From NCBI GenBank assembly GCA_903927615.1, contig CAIYNU010000055.1, forward strand, positions 1 to 64,000: 64,000 nucleotides of DNA, in the 5' to 3' direction. The notes beneath the pieces are model-generated. The model was not told where the DNA came from and made no database searches. It worked only from the letters and a program-made list of their open reading frames with translations. This document shows, in pieces, positions 23,281 to 32,773 of this stretch. Every line of letters starts with the position of its first letter. The stretch's first letter is position 1. Made by a program: the position numbers and the translations under genes. Origin of the DNA: an uncultured Rhodospirillales bacterium (GTDB lineage Bacteria; Pseudomonadota; Alphaproteobacteria; Azospirillales; Azospirillaceae).

Positions 23281-24039
23281 ATGTTTGGACGCCCTGTTCT
23301 CAAACCAACCTCTGCCAGCGATGAAACCTTCGCCGGCGTCACCTATCACTTGGATGGTGCGCTGGTTCCGGCCCTGACCGTCGAGATCACGCCCAACCAA
23401 CCGGTCTATTTTGAGCACCATATTATGCTCTGGAAAAATCCGGAGGTCTCCATCGTCGTCAAGCCGATCGCCGGTGCGGTCAAGCGAATGCTCGCCGGGA
23501 TGCCCGTGTTCGTCACCGAAGCCACCGGAAACGGCATGATTTCGTTCAGCCGGGACGGCGCGGGACAAATCATCGCCCTTCATTTGGCGGAAATGGAAGA
23601 AATACACGTCAGGGAGCACCAGTTCCTGGCGGCGACAAAAAACGTCGATTACATGTACGAACGGGTCAGGGGCATCGCCAATATGATGGCCGGTGAAACC
23701 GGCTTCTTTATCGATAAATTCCGCTGCCATCAGGGCCAGGGAATCCTCTGGCTCCACGGCTACGGCAACGTCTTTGAAAAATTACTCGCCCCGGGTGAAC
23801 AGATCGAAGTGGAGCCCGGCGCTTGGTTGTACCGCGACGCCAGCGTCATCATGGAGACCAACGTGCAGAGGCTTTCCAGCGGGTTGTTCGGAAGCGCCAA
23901 CATGATCACCAACCGCTTCACGGGCCCCGGACGGATCGGCATTCAAAGCATGTATGCCGGCGGGCCGGGCTCCGAGGCCTCGGGCGGCGGTGGGGGCTTG
24001 ATGGGTTTCCTCGCCGGCCTTCTGGTGGCAGAGGCGTAA
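23281..24039 (+). CDS. AIM24 family protein
   Basis: A 252-residue protein built of repeated beta-strand segments. Features typical of the AIM24 family are G-D/A-G-x-M-V/I-S-F-S-R-D-G-A-G-Q-I, the H-L-A-E-M-E-E-I-H-V-R-E-H-Q-F-L-A block, F-F-I-D-K-F-R-C-H-Q-G-Q-G and W-L-H-G-Y-G. The C-terminus is glycine-rich (S-G-G-G-G-G-L-M-G-F). Family members occur from bacteria to mitochondria; the yeast protein helps cristae organisation, while bacterial roles are unknown. There is no signal peptide or obvious membrane helix. The next gene is convergent, with a strong palindromic hairpin between them. Confidence 0.88.
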   Translation: MFGRPVLKPTSASDETFAGVTYHLDGALVPALTVEITPNQPVYFEHHIMLWKNPEVSIVVKPIAGAVKRMLAGMPVFVTEATGNGMISFSRDGAGQIIALHLAEMEEIHVREHQFLAATKNVDYMYERVRGIANMMAGETGFFIDKFRCHQGQGILWLHGYGNVFEKLLAPGEQIEVEPGAWLYRDASVIMETNVQRLSSGLFGSANMITNRFTGPGRIGIQSMYAGGPGSEASGGGGGLMGFLAGLLVAEA

Positions 24040-24148
24040 ACCGCTCAACACGCCGGGCACCTTGGCCGTCGCTTCGTGACCAGTTGTCCCGACGCGCAAA
24101 ACGACTGAACCGGCCAGCCATGACAACGCCCCATCGCAGGTTACCGAC

Positions 24149-24170
24149 CGCGACCGCGTTCGCGGTCGCG
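24149..24170. terminator. Perfect GC-rich hairpin between convergent genes
   Basis: A 10-base stem with a two-base loop (24149-24158 and 24161-24170) lies in the 240-base space between the AIM24-like gene and the chemoreceptor. It has no T-run on either side, so simple intrinsic termination is doubtful. It could pause polymerase from both directions, act with Rho, or protect 3' ends. Confidence 0.35.
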
Positions 24171-24279
24171 TGCCCGCATGGGCGCGAAGCCAAGGGCGCG
24201 ACCGCGACCGCCTGGCGTTCTGGGCGTTCTGGGCGGCCTCGATGGCCTGATGTCGCCGATGCCCGACCCCAGCATGGCT

Positions 24280-26784
24280 TCAGCTTCCGACTTTTCCCCG
24301 GCTCGCCATTTCAACCGCCTTCAGTTGCGCCACCAGTTGGGACGAGATGCCGTTAAAGGGTTCCGTGATGGCCAGTGCCGCTTCCGCCTCACGCCGGCGA
24401 CCTGCAACCGCCAAACCCAGGATACGGCCGGCTTCCTTGTGAAAATCGGCATGAAGCTGGCGGATTCGTTGCGCGGTTGGCGACCGGTCGAAGGCTTTCA
24501 CCAAGGTGCCCCCATAAAGCCACTGGCCGAAGGCGCATTTGCGGTCGCTGCTGGCGTCCGGCACGCTGATGTCGGAGGTGCCGCTATCAACCGCCTGGCG
24601 CAGGCGAACCTTCCACTGGGCGTGCGCCCCGATCGCCTTTTCGACGGCGTCCGCGACCTGCGCCAGTTCCTCCCTCGAACATTGGTGGCAAAACTCGGAG
24701 TCACAGGCCGCAGCCAGGTCCCCGAACGACGCGCCGCTCTGGTCATGACTTCCGGCCGCAAACCGGAACCGCTCGACTTCCACCCGCGTCTGGTCGGTCA
24801 GACGGGCCAGTTCGACCATGGTGGCCGTGACCTCCTCGGCAGCAACCGCATTGCTTTCCCCAATGCGGGCCAAGTCCACGACGCTCTCCCGAATTTGCTC
24901 GATGGAGACGGCTTGTTCTTTCATCGCGACGGCAATCGCCGCCGCCATCTGGTCGCTTTGGCCGACCACCTGCGAGATACGGTCGATGCTATGGCCGACC
25001 GCCTCGGCGCTCCGGACCCCTACGGCGGTCTCGCCATCGGCCCGATCGATCACCGCATTGATTTCCTCTACGGATCGCCCGGAATGCTCGGCAAGTTTGC
25101 CGACCTCTTCGGCCACCACCGCAAACCCCTTGCCGGCCTCGCCGGCCCGGGCGGCCTCGATCGCCGCATTCAGGGACAACATGTTGGTCTGACTGGCAAT
25201 GCGATCTATCACCCCGGTAATCTTGGAAATCTCCCGGGCGTTACCGGCAATGGCATGGACCGACTGCACAAGCCCGATAATCGCCTGCTGGCCGTCGGTG
25301 ACAAGTCGCGTCGCGTCGCCGGCCTGAGTGCTGGTCATGCGCGCATTTTCCGACACGTCTTCAATGGCTTGGGCGCTCTGTTGGACCCCTGCCGAAATCT
25401 TTTTGACCGCGCTCAGTTGATGTTGGGCGCCATCGGAAATCTGCGTCACCGTCTGGGAAATTTGTCCCGCCGCCACCGCGACCTGACGAATACTGCTCAC
25501 CACCAGTTGCAGCGTAGCCGACAGCGTTTCCAGCGACCGGTTGACATTCGCCTTGATCAGCGCCAGATCGCCTTTGGCGGCCACATCGATCCGAGCGCCG
25601 AGATCGGCCTCCGCCACCCGGTTCATGGCGGTGCTGATCGCCGACATCACCGCGTTGAGGTCGGCCAACAGGGTGTTAAACGCCCTGGCCATGACGCCGA
25701 TTTCGTCGTTGACCAGCACCGGCACCCGGAGCGTCAGATCACCGGTCGCCGCGATCCGCTGAATGGTCGCGGCAAACCCGGACAGGCTGGACAGAATGTG
25801 CCGCATGGTGGCGACTGCCATGACCGTCACCAGACCGATACCGCCGACGATCGCCAGCACAGCCAGCCACAGCGCCAGCCGGGCCTGGGCTTCCCGAGCC
25901 GCGGCATCGTCCGCCAGGTGCGCGGCCAACAGGTTTTCAACGCCTTTCAACGCATCGATCCGGGTGGTCGCGGCTTGGAACCAGGCGGCCCCGGTGGTCG
26001 AGCCGACGGTGCCCGAAACAACACTGTCGAGCGCAACTTGACGGAGCGCCGCCACCGGGGGTAGTGTCGTTTCTTCGGTCCGGGTATACGCTTGAACGAT
26101 CGCGGTCGGCGCCAGCGTCTTAAACGCCGCGAACCAGGCATCCTCCGCCCCGGCCAGCATGGCGAACCGCCGATAAAGCGCACCGTCGAACCGGCCGACC
26201 GCAAAGCCGGCACCGCCGGTCGCCCGCTCCTGCCCCGCCCGCTCCTTGCCTTGTAAAAAGTTGATGTAGGCGCCCGCGTCCTGGATCGTTGCCGCATCGT
26301 CGGCTAGGGTGACCAGAACTTCGTTCAGGCGCAACAAGGCGGTAATCAAGTCGGTATAGGTTGCAAAAGAGCTTGGCCCATCAACGGACAAGCCGTCGAT
26401 CCGTTTCCGAAAATCTTGGAGATCATGGAGTCTGGCAACCGATGTGCCAATGACCTCCTGGAAGGCCGCGTTTTCCCCCGATTGTCGCAGAGCGGCAATC
26501 ATCGTTTCGAAGCCTCTGGCTGCTTGATCGGACTCAAGGCGACGCGCCTTCAAATCATCAACCAACCGTTGCCCCTTGCTGGCGATCACGATGGCACTGG
26601 TGCCCCGTTCCTTCTGCAATTCATGCACCAGGGCGCCGACGGACGTCGAGAGTGTCATCGCCTGCGCGACCTGCGCCGCGGCAGACCGATGCATCCAACT
26701 CTGACCGATGATCAAGGCTCCGAACACCATCAGGCCGATCAGGCCCAGAGACACCACCGCCAACAGCCGGGTCTTGATACTCAT
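24280..26784 (-). CDS. Methyl-accepting chemotaxis protein with NIT sensor and CZB zinc-binding domain
   Basis: An 834-residue transmembrane chemoreceptor. After an N-terminal helix (about 7-27) comes a NIT-type periplasmic region to about 300 with [12 protein letters not shown], the family hallmark for nitrate/nitrite sensing. A second helix, HAMP segments and the methyl-accepting signalling domain follow; the hairpin tip reads [24 protein letters not shown]. At the C-terminus is a chemoreceptor zinc-binding domain: H-A-Q-W-K near 690, C-A-F-G-Q-W-L near 725 and H-A-D-F-H-K near 760, giving the 3His/Cys set. CZB domains respond to zinc and hypochlorous acid in studied receptors. One protein thus seems to join two inputs. 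Confidence 0.93.
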   Translation of the reverse strand: MSIKTRLLAVVSLGLIGLMVFGALIIGQSWMHRSAAAQVAQAMTLSTSVGALVHELQKERGTSAIVIASKGQRLVDDLKARRLESDQAARGFETMIAALRQSGENAAFQEVIGTSVARLHDLQDFRKRIDGLSVDGPSSFATYTDLITALLRLNEVLVTLADDAATIQDAGAYINFLQGKERAGQERATGGAGFAVGRFDGALYRRFAMLAGAEDAWFAAFKTLAPTAIVQAYTRTEETTLPPVAALRQVALDSVVSGTVGSTTGAAWFQAATTRIDALKGVENLLAAHLADDAAAREAQARLALWLAVLAIVGGIGLVTVMAVATMRHILSSLSGFAATIQRIAATGDLTLRVPVLVNDEIGVMARAFNTLLADLNAVMSAISTAMNRVAEADLGARIDVAAKGDLALIKANVNRSLETLSATLQLVVSSIRQVAVAAGQISQTVTQISDGAQHQLSAVKKISAGVQQSAQAIEDVSENARMTSTQAGDATRLVTDGQQAIIGLVQSVHAIAGNAREISKITGVIDRIASQTNMLSLNAAIEAARAGEAGKGFAVVAEEVGKLAEHSGRSVEEINAVIDRADGETAVGVRSAEAVGHSIDRISQVVGQSDQMAAAIAVAMKEQAVSIEQIRESVVDLARIGESNAVAAEEVTATMVELARLTDQTRVEVERFRFAAGSHDQSGASFGDLAAACDSEFCHQCSREELAQVADAVEKAIGAHAQWKVRLRQAVDSGTSDISVPDASSDRKCAFGQWLYGGTLVKAFDRSPTAQRIRQLHADFHKEAGRILGLAVAGRRREAEAALAITEPFNGISSQLVAQLKAVEMASRGKVGS

Positions 26785-26811
26785 CCGACAATCCCTCTCA
26801 AAGCCCCTGAT

Positions 26812-28491
26812 TTACGGCAACAGTCCGGCGCGCATAACCGGAAACCAGCGATGCAGTTCCAGATCCATGCCGCACAAACCCTGCCACAGACCATAGCGGT
26901 CGACCCAGGTCACCACCGCCTGACGGTAGCCGTCCCGATCCGTGGGATCGAACAACCTCCATCCGTCGGGCGCCAAACCACTATAGCCGTTGAGAACCGG
27001 CACCCCCCAGGCTTGGGCCACCATCACTGCCCCAAGCTGATGCGACCAGCGATGATACGCGGGTGGTGGTGCCGACGGCAACAGGACCAGCACCCGACAC
27101 GCTTTGGGCACCGGCGGCATGGCCTCGACGTCCGCGAAATCACCGGATCGGCTCAGGGTTCCCGACAAGACATTGACCTGTTCGACGATCAGCACCATCG
27201 CCGCCAGACCCACGGCAACCCTCGCGCTCTGGGCCGCCGTCGCCCGCCCGGCCCAAAGCCAGGCGCAGTGCAGCCCGATCGCCGCGACCGCGGCCACCGA
27301 AAACGACAGCACCAGATTAAACCGGAAGACCGAACGAACGCTCCGGCCGCCCGGCACCCCCTGGTAAACCAGCGTCCACAGCGACCAGCCATGGTTCTGA
27401 AGCATCAGTGCCCAGCAGACCAGGACGCCCGCCCCCAGCACCAGCGCCAGCCGGCGGGTTTCGGGCGCCAGGCCGGCCACCGGCCCCCGCGCCAACCGGA
27501 CGAGTGTGATGACAAACACCAACAACAGCGCCCAGCTTAGCCCCTTGCCCAGTTCCCCGCCCCGGGTCGACAGGCCCGGCCACAGCGCCTCGATGACCGG
27601 TGACCACAGCGCATTGCCGCGGGCTTCCAGCAATTGAGACGCATCGGGAAGCGTCCGCACCACCTCCGACCAGGGCCGCCCCTCGCTGTGATCGTGGGCG
27701 ACCGGACCGTAAATCATCAGAAACGGCACCAGCCCCAGCCCCAAGACCAACACCATCGCCGGGAGCGATCGACGGCGGCCGACAAGCCACAATCGCGCCG
27801 CCGCCACCGTGCGGGTGAAACCGGCCAGGGACAGCGCCATGATCAGACCCAGGGCGGCCAGGACCAGCAGATAAATAGCCAGGAACCAGCCCACGTAGAA
27901 CGACGACAGCAGGATGGCCGCCAACAGCAACGCCGCGCCGGCCGCCACCCCGCCGCCGCCCGATCGGGCGTAACGCCAGACCAGGCAGACCAACCAGGGA
28001 AGCGCCTCCACCACCATCATCTGAACATGACCGACGCTGAGCGATTGATACAGGGCGGTACCGGTGGCAAAGGCGCCGGCACCAGCCAGCACCGCCGGCC
28101 ACGCCAGCCCCAACAGACGGCGCAGGAACACCACCATCCCGGCAAACCCGACCGCGGACGCCACCATCACCGTACCGGCCAGGGCCGGCACCACCCCCAA
28201 ACCGGCCCATCGCCCCGCAACGTACACGGGGGCCAGCAGCACCAGGCCATCGCTATAGCCCAGGACACCCGGAACCGGAAAATAGTAGCCGGGCGACGCC
28301 GCCGCCTCGGCCCCCAACGTCACCCGGTACCAGTGCTCCAGAACCGCCAGATTGAACCGTCCATCACCGGCATCGCCCAGAACCGCCTGGAATCCCGAAA
28401 GCACCTCCACCCGATTGAACAGCAACAAGGCCGCCCCGGCCACCGCCAGCGCGACAAGACCACCCCACCGGGTGCTTATCCAAAACATCAT
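26812..28491 (-). CDS. Large multi-pass membrane protein, GT-C/YfhO-like
   Basis: About 559 residues from M-M-F-W-I-S at 28491; an upstream ATG at 28554 would add a polar tail. Roughly twelve hydrophobic helices are followed by a soluble C-terminal region of about 120 residues (C-R-V-L-V-L-L-P-S-A-P, G-Y-S-G-L-A-P). An early luminal loop has G-D-A-G-D-G-R-F-N-L-A-V-L-E-H-W-Y and P-G-Y-Y-F-P-V-P-G-V-L-G-Y-S-D. Such an acidic first loop and polytopic layout resemble lipid-linked sugar glycosyltransferases of the GT-C fold, but the exact family is not recognised. The stop lies 27 bases from the chemoreceptor start, which is transcribed the same way. Confidence 0.75.
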   Translation of the reverse strand: MMFWISTRWGGLVALAVAGAALLLFNRVEVLSGFQAVLGDAGDGRFNLAVLEHWYRVTLGAEAAASPGYYFPVPGVLGYSDGLVLLAPVYVAGRWAGLGVVPALAGTVMVASAVGFAGMVVFLRRLLGLAWPAVLAGAGAFATGTALYQSLSVGHVQMMVVEALPWLVCLVWRYARSGGGGVAAGAALLLAAILLSSFYVGWFLAIYLLVLAALGLIMALSLAGFTRTVAAARLWLVGRRRSLPAMVLVLGLGLVPFLMIYGPVAHDHSEGRPWSEVVRTLPDASQLLEARGNALWSPVIEALWPGLSTRGGELGKGLSWALLLVFVITLVRLARGPVAGLAPETRRLALVLGAGVLVCWALMLQNHGWSLWTLVYQGVPGGRSVRSVFRFNLVLSFSVAAVAAIGLHCAWLWAGRATAAQSARVAVGLAAMVLIVEQVNVLSGTLSRSGDFADVEAMPPVPKACRVLVLLPSAPPPAYHRWSHQLGAVMVAQAWGVPVLNGYSGLAPDGWRLFDPTDRDGYRQAVVTWVDRYGLWQGLCGMDLELHRWFPVMRAGLLP

Positions 28492-28688
28492 GGTTGATTT
28501 CAAAATCCCCGGCTTGACAAGCAATACCCGACCATCAGTCGGCTTTCGAGCCATCGGGTCCGGTCGCCCGATGATCTACCAAAAGAGGGCGGCCCCTGCT
28601 ATGGTTGATGCCATCGTCGCCGTGTGTGTTCCCGCCGCTCCGGCCGGCGCCTCCGGAATTCCCGGCCTCCCACTGACCGCAGATCATC

Positions 28689-28889
28689 ATGTCCGACACC
28701 GTACAAATCGGCGACCGCTTTCGCAGGCCCGGCGTCTTTCTGGAAATCTATCGGGTTGTCGCTCTTCACGCCTATGACCGCCGGTTGGTGTTGGCCGATC
28801 TTGCCCTGGAAGGCCCGCGGACCGACAGCCTGACCATTCCGGTCTCGATGCTGCTGAATTCCAAACAGTGGCGACCGGTCGGCAAGTAG
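28689..28889 (+). CDS. Small conserved-looking protein, unknown
   Basis: A 66-residue frame from the ATG at 28689. Predicted mostly beta-strand: V-Q-I-G-D-R-F-R-R-P-G-V-F-L-E-I-Y-R-V-V, then R-R-L-V-L-A-D-L-A-L-E and S-L-T-I-P-V-S-M-L-L. The composition is balanced and the third codon positions are GC-rich as in neighbouring genes, which supports coding. It is divergent from the membrane protein upstream. No family was recognised. Confidence 0.55.
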   Translation: MSDTVQIGDRFRRPGVFLEIYRVVALHAYDRRLVLADLALEGPRTDSLTIPVSMLLNSKQWRPVGK

Positions 28890-29800
28890 CCGGCTGTTGC
28901 GTAATCATCACAGCCCGTGCCAGTTTCGCGCCATCGCATCGGAACCATTTGCGTGACACCCGCCGGTGCGCTACACCTTTTGACGCCGCGACAAACGGTC
29001 GCAGGGCGCGCGTTGACTGTGACGCGCGTTGCATGTTTCGTGCTTTGGCATGGCTGGTGTGCGTACCCGTTGCCTGGAACTGCCGGATCTCGGCCAGAGG
29101 CCCCGTACGCCGTTGGATGGCCCTGATCAGACCCCTTGCCGTCGGCCGCATCCGGGCCGAACGGACCGGTCGGGACGCCGCCTCAGACGATGCCCGACCG
29201 AACGGGAGACATCATCCGATGATCAGGAACAGCCTGGTTCCGTTGGCATTTCGACAATTCGCCTCGACCATTGAGTTCGAACGAGCCCTGGGAGAGATTG
29301 CTACCCATAGGGATTTCAAGGCTTGGTTCTTGCAACTGCCATGGGATGAGAAGGCCTTCAAAATCAATGATGACCTGGCTTCCACCGACACCCCCAACGG
29401 CTCGGCCGGCAATTGGCTGGCGCGGATCTGCAAAGATGGCCCTCGCCTGATCCTGACCCCCACAGTCCATGTGTTCGGTAAGGGCGTAACCGTGGGAGGG
29501 GGCCAGTTCTGGAAGCAACTCATCCTTGCGCTGCACCAAACCCACAGCGCGTTCCGCCTTGACCGGGGTCATGACCGCAGCGGCCAATTCCCAACGGAGA
29601 CGGGCAACGACGCCGCCAGCATCGCGCTCCATCGCTGGGATAAGTCCCACTTTCATAAATGGACCCGCGCCCCCGAGCGCCCCCATCAGGATGACGGCAA
29701 AACCACCGGAGTCAGCCAAGCCCGTCAGGCCTATTCCCTGTTCTATCAGTAACGGCTTTACCGGCAAGGCTGGCCGCAACGCCAGTTGCTGGCAGGTCCG
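28890..29800. other. About 0.9 kb without a convincing gene
   Basis: Long frames exist on both strands (for example plus 29218-29752 and minus 29183-29779) and overlap each other. Neither resembles a known family and neither has a good ribosome binding site. The plus frame has F-K-A-W-F-L-Q-L-P-W, faintly like a reverse-transcriptase palm fragment, but lacks any Y-x-D-D. Codon third positions are less biased here than in the flanking genes. It may be decayed or foreign DNA. Confidence 0.45.
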
Positions 29801-30298
29801 CTATTTTTTCTCGTCAAGCCGCCGCTTCAGTTCCATGTCGTTCTGAAGCAGGACGGCTTGGCCGTCCAGGAGCCTCGCCAGCATACCCTCAAGACCGGTA
29901 AACCGCTGATCAATCTTGGCGAATTGCTCGTCAACTTTCGCAAATCGCTCATCGACCTTGGCGAATTGCCCATCGACCTTGGCGAATTGCTCGTCAACTT
30001 TCGCAAATCGCCCATCGATCTTGGCGAATTGCTCATCAACCTTCGCGAATCGCTCATCGATCTTGGCGAATTGCTCATCAACCTTCGCGAATCGCTCATC
30101 GATCTTGGCCTCAAGGCCGACGAACCGGCGCTCCACCGCCCGGGCCAGGGCCTCAATCGACTCGATGACCGCGCTCTTAGTCGCCAGCCGCGGTCTCTCG
30201 GCCAAGGCTTCGGCCAGCACCTCGGCCTGCCGCTCGGGCATCCCCGCGGCAGTGATCCGTTTGACAAAGGCGTTGGTATTAAAAGTGGGCGTATTCAT
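29801..30298 (-). CDS. Heptad-repeat coiled-coil protein (DUF1640-like)
   Basis: A 165-residue protein from the ATG at 30298. The N-terminus (F-V-K-R-I-T-A-A-G-M-P-E-R-Q-A-E-V-L-A-E-A-L) matches the start of DUF1640/CCDC90-type proteins. Residues about 60-140 are a run of heptads alternating R-F-A-K-V-D-E and Q-F-A-K-I-D-E, encoded by near-identical 21-base units, which predicts a long parallel coiled coil. The end (L-L-D-G-Q-A-V-L-L-Q-N-D-M-E-L-K) is polar. Most DUF1640 proteins end in a transmembrane helix; none is obvious here. The function of bacterial members is unknown. The gene lies 33 bases beyond the mrdA stop, so it may share that transcript. Confidence 0.8.
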   Translation of the reverse strand: MNTPTFNTNAFVKRITAAGMPERQAEVLAEALAERPRLATKSAVIESIEALARAVERRFVGLEAKIDERFAKVDEQFAKIDERFAKVDEQFAKIDGRFAKVDEQFAKVDGQFAKVDERFAKVDEQFAKIDQRFTGLEGMLARLLDGQAVLLQNDMELKRRLDEKK

Positions 30299-30330
30299 GC
30301 CCAGAAGTGTAATCCTGAAGCGGTGACACG

Positions 30331-32199
30331 TCAAGCGGGCTTGTCCTGCCCGATGCCGGCCGCGGCGCTCGCCGACGAGCGGGCGGGGTTCCGGCGTTGG
30401 CACTCCTCCAGAATGTCTCGCACAATCGGCGCCGCCACCACGGAACCACCGCCACCGTGCTCCACCACCGCCGCCACGGCATAACGCGGCGCGTCAACCG
30501 GAGCAAAGCCGATAAACAGCGCGTGGTCGCGCTCGCGCCACGGAAGATCCTCGTTCTTGATCACCCCGGTGGATCGTTCGGCCATGGTGATCCGTCGAAC
30601 CTGGGACGTCCCGGTCTTCCCCCCCATCTCAAAGCCGGGTTCGGTGATCCGGGCCTTGTAGGCGGTACCGTGAGGATGATTGACCACCAGATTCATCCCC
30701 TGGACGATCATGTCCAGATTGGCCTTGTCGACTCCAATCTCCGGCCACACCGTCTGTTCGGCGATGCCTTGCCTGACCTGTTTGACCAGATGCGGCTTGA
30801 CCGCATAGCCGCCATTGACCAGTCGGGCGCACATCACCGCCAGTTGCAACGGCGTGGTCAGCACATAGCCCTGACCAATGGCTGCCACCAGGGTTTCACC
30901 CTGCTGCCACGGCACCCCGTAGGTGGCCTGCTTCCACAGGCGCGACGGCACCAAGCCCGGCCGTTCGCCGGGCAGGTCCAGCCCCAGGATTTCCCCCAAA
31001 CCAAAACGGTGGCACATTTCGGAGATACGATCGATGCTCATTCGACGTGCGAGATCGTAGAAATACGTATCGCAAGACTGGCGCAATGCATCACTCATAT
31101 CCACCATCCCGTGTCCACCTTTCTTCCAACAGTGAAAACGGTGATCGCCCAGATCCATGTAACCAGGACAGAAAACGGTATGGTGGGCGCCAATCACGCC
31201 TGATTCCAACGCGGCCAATGCCACAACTGTTTTAAGCGTTGACCCTGGAGAATAAAGGCTCCCCGTTGTTTTATTGGTCAGCGGCGCATTGGGGTTGGAG
31301 AGCAACTCTTCCCAGACCTCGGCATTGATACCGGTGGAAAAATGATTCGGATCGTAACTGGGGTTGGAGGCCATGGCGTAAATGCCGCCGGTATGAACAT
31401 CCATCACCACAGCACAGGCGCTTTGCTCGTCGGCTAAGCGTTTCTGGGCAAATTGCTGAAGCCCCAGATCAAGGGTCAGGGTCAGTTCACGGCCGGGTTG
31501 CCCCTCGTCCCGGGACAACTCACGAATGACCCGGCCAACCGCATTGACCTCCAACTGGCTGGTGCCCGCGACCCCCCGCAACTCTTTCTCCCAGTGCTTC
31601 TCGATACCGGCCTTGCCGATGCGGAATCCCGGCAGGGACAGGACCGGATCACCCTGAATCTCCGACACCGTGACGGCGCCGACATAACCCAGAATGTGAG
31701 CCGTGGCGTCGCCAAACGGATAATTGCGGATTTCTCCAACCTCAATGGAAACCCCGGGAAGGTCCGGTGTATTGGTCTCGATCTGCGCCACCTGATCCCA
31801 GCTCAGGTTTTCCTTGACCGTCACCGGCACAAAGCGGCGCTTGCGCTGAATCTCACGCAGGATGCGGCGCCGGTCGGTGTCCGACAGCGGCACAATCTGG
31901 GTCAACAGGGTCAGAGTCCCCTCAATGTCCCGGACCCGCTCCTGAACCAACACCACCCGATAGTTCTGCTGGTTGATCGCCAGCGGCACGCCCAACCGAT
32001 CAACGATCAGCCCCCGGGACGGCGCCACCAACCGTAAGCTGATCCGGTTCTCGTCGGCCAACATGGTGTAACGCGCCGATTCCAGCACCTGGAGATAGTA
32101 CAGACGACCAACCAAGGTCGAAAGCAATCCAAGCTTGATGCCGCCGAGAACCAACACCCGCCGGGTCAGGGTGCGGTAGCGGTCGGTATCACGGTTCAT
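30331..32199 (-). CDS. mrdA: Penicillin-binding protein 2 (elongasome transpeptidase)
   Basis: A 622-residue inner-membrane peptidoglycan transpeptidase from the ATG at 32199. One N-terminal transmembrane helix is followed by the dimerisation/pedestal domain (R-G-L-I-V-D-R-L-G-V-P-L-A) and the transpeptidase domain. The active-site serine lies in S-P-G-S-T-L-K, the second motif is S-C-D, and the third is G-G-K-T-G-T-S-Q. It cross-links side-wall peptidoglycan with RodA under MreB control. It is the last of four genes mreB-mreC-mreD-mrdA; rodA, often next, is absent here. The start is 48 bases from the mreD end. Confidence 0.96.
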   Translation of the reverse strand: MNRDTDRYRTLTRRVLVLGGIKLGLLSTLVGRLYYLQVLESARYTMLADENRISLRLVAPSRGLIVDRLGVPLAINQQNYRVVLVQERVRDIEGTLTLLTQIVPLSDTDRRRILREIQRKRRFVPVTVKENLSWDQVAQIETNTPDLPGVSIEVGEIRNYPFGDATAHILGYVGAVTVSEIQGDPVLSLPGFRIGKAGIEKHWEKELRGVAGTSQLEVNAVGRVIRELSRDEGQPGRELTLTLDLGLQQFAQKRLADEQSACAVVMDVHTGGIYAMASNPSYDPNHFSTGINAEVWEELLSNPNAPLTNKTTGSLYSPGSTLKTVVALAALESGVIGAHHTVFCPGYMDLGDHRFHCWKKGGHGMVDMSDALRQSCDTYFYDLARRMSIDRISEMCHRFGLGEILGLDLPGERPGLVPSRLWKQATYGVPWQQGETLVAAIGQGYVLTTPLQLAVMCARLVNGGYAVKPHLVKQVRQGIAEQTVWPEIGVDKANLDMIVQGMNLVVNHPHGTAYKARITEPGFEMGGKTGTSQVRRITMAERSTGVIKNEDLPWRERDHALFIGFAPVDAPRYAVAAVVEHGGGGSVVAAPIVRDILEECQRRNPARSSASAAAGIGQDKPA

Positions 32200-32247
32200 G
32201 GTACCTCCGTTGAACGACATCTCCCTGTCCCCAAATCACCGTCGTGC

Positions 32248-32763
32248 TTAATGCTCTTTCAAAAATGCCCGGTGAACACGAATAAACAGCCAGGCAAAGA
32301 TCGGAAACAGGGCCAGCGTCAACGCCGCTTGAAACAGGGCCGCCTCCAGAGGCATGACGGTCAGCGTCAGCACGGAAAAAGCCAGCCACTGGACCAACGC
32401 CGCACCGAATACGATAAACGCGAATCCAACCCACAACAGTACAAAAGAGTTTGCCAGGAAAAAGCCACGCTGGGACACCACCACCCAGTGACACAACACC
32501 AGCACCAAAGCGGTCACGCCCAACGGCGCCCCCGCCAGCATGTCCTGAAGCAACCCGATGGCAAAGGCGACACTCGGCCGGATCAAATCGGGTCGGTGGA
32601 TCGCCCAATAATAAACCGACATCAAGGCCAGTGCCGGCGGCACCAGTTCGGAGCCGGGCAGATACAGCGGCACCATGCTGAGCAGCAGCAGCATCACCGT
32701 CACCGCCACCGGTGCGAGGCTGCGTCCCGCCTGATCGAGTCTTTGCCAGACACTGACCGTCAT
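32248..32763 (-). CDS. mreD: Rod-shape-determining membrane protein MreD
   Basis: A 171-residue polytopic protein with five to six hydrophobic helices (L-A-P-V-A-V-T-V-M-L-L-L-L-S-M-V-P, L-G-V-T-A-L-V-L-V-L-C-H). The loop I-H-R-P-D-L-I-R-P-S-V-A-F-A-I-G-L-L-Q-D with a conserved G-x-x-x-D is typical of MreD. It links MreC to the elongasome in the membrane. It lies 10 bases after mreC and before mrdA in the same direction, so co-translation is likely. Confidence 0.93.
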   Translation of the reverse strand: MTVSVWQRLDQAGRSLAPVAVTVMLLLLSMVPLYLPGSELVPPALALMSVYYWAIHRPDLIRPSVAFAIGLLQDMLAGAPLGVTALVLVLCHWVVVSQRGFFLANSFVLLWVGFAFIVFGAALVQWLAFSVLTLTVMPLEAALFQAALTLALFPIFAWLFIRVHRAFLKEH

Positions 32764-32773
32764 GGACCGACCG

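Noticed and set aside
24178-26064. 628-residue plus-strand frame opposite the chemoreceptor
   Set aside because: It is antisense to a clear chemoreceptor and shows the H/R/G-rich composition typical of shadows.
29183-29779. 198-residue minus-strand frame
   Set aside because: It overlaps an equally long plus-strand frame, lacks a ribosome binding site and matches no family; left as part of an uncertain interval.
29900-30110. Short regularly spaced repeats that could look like a CRISPR array
   Set aside because: The units are 21 bases, continuous, without unique spacers, and encode heptads of a coiled coil. The same holds for 36960-37340 and 60720-61050.
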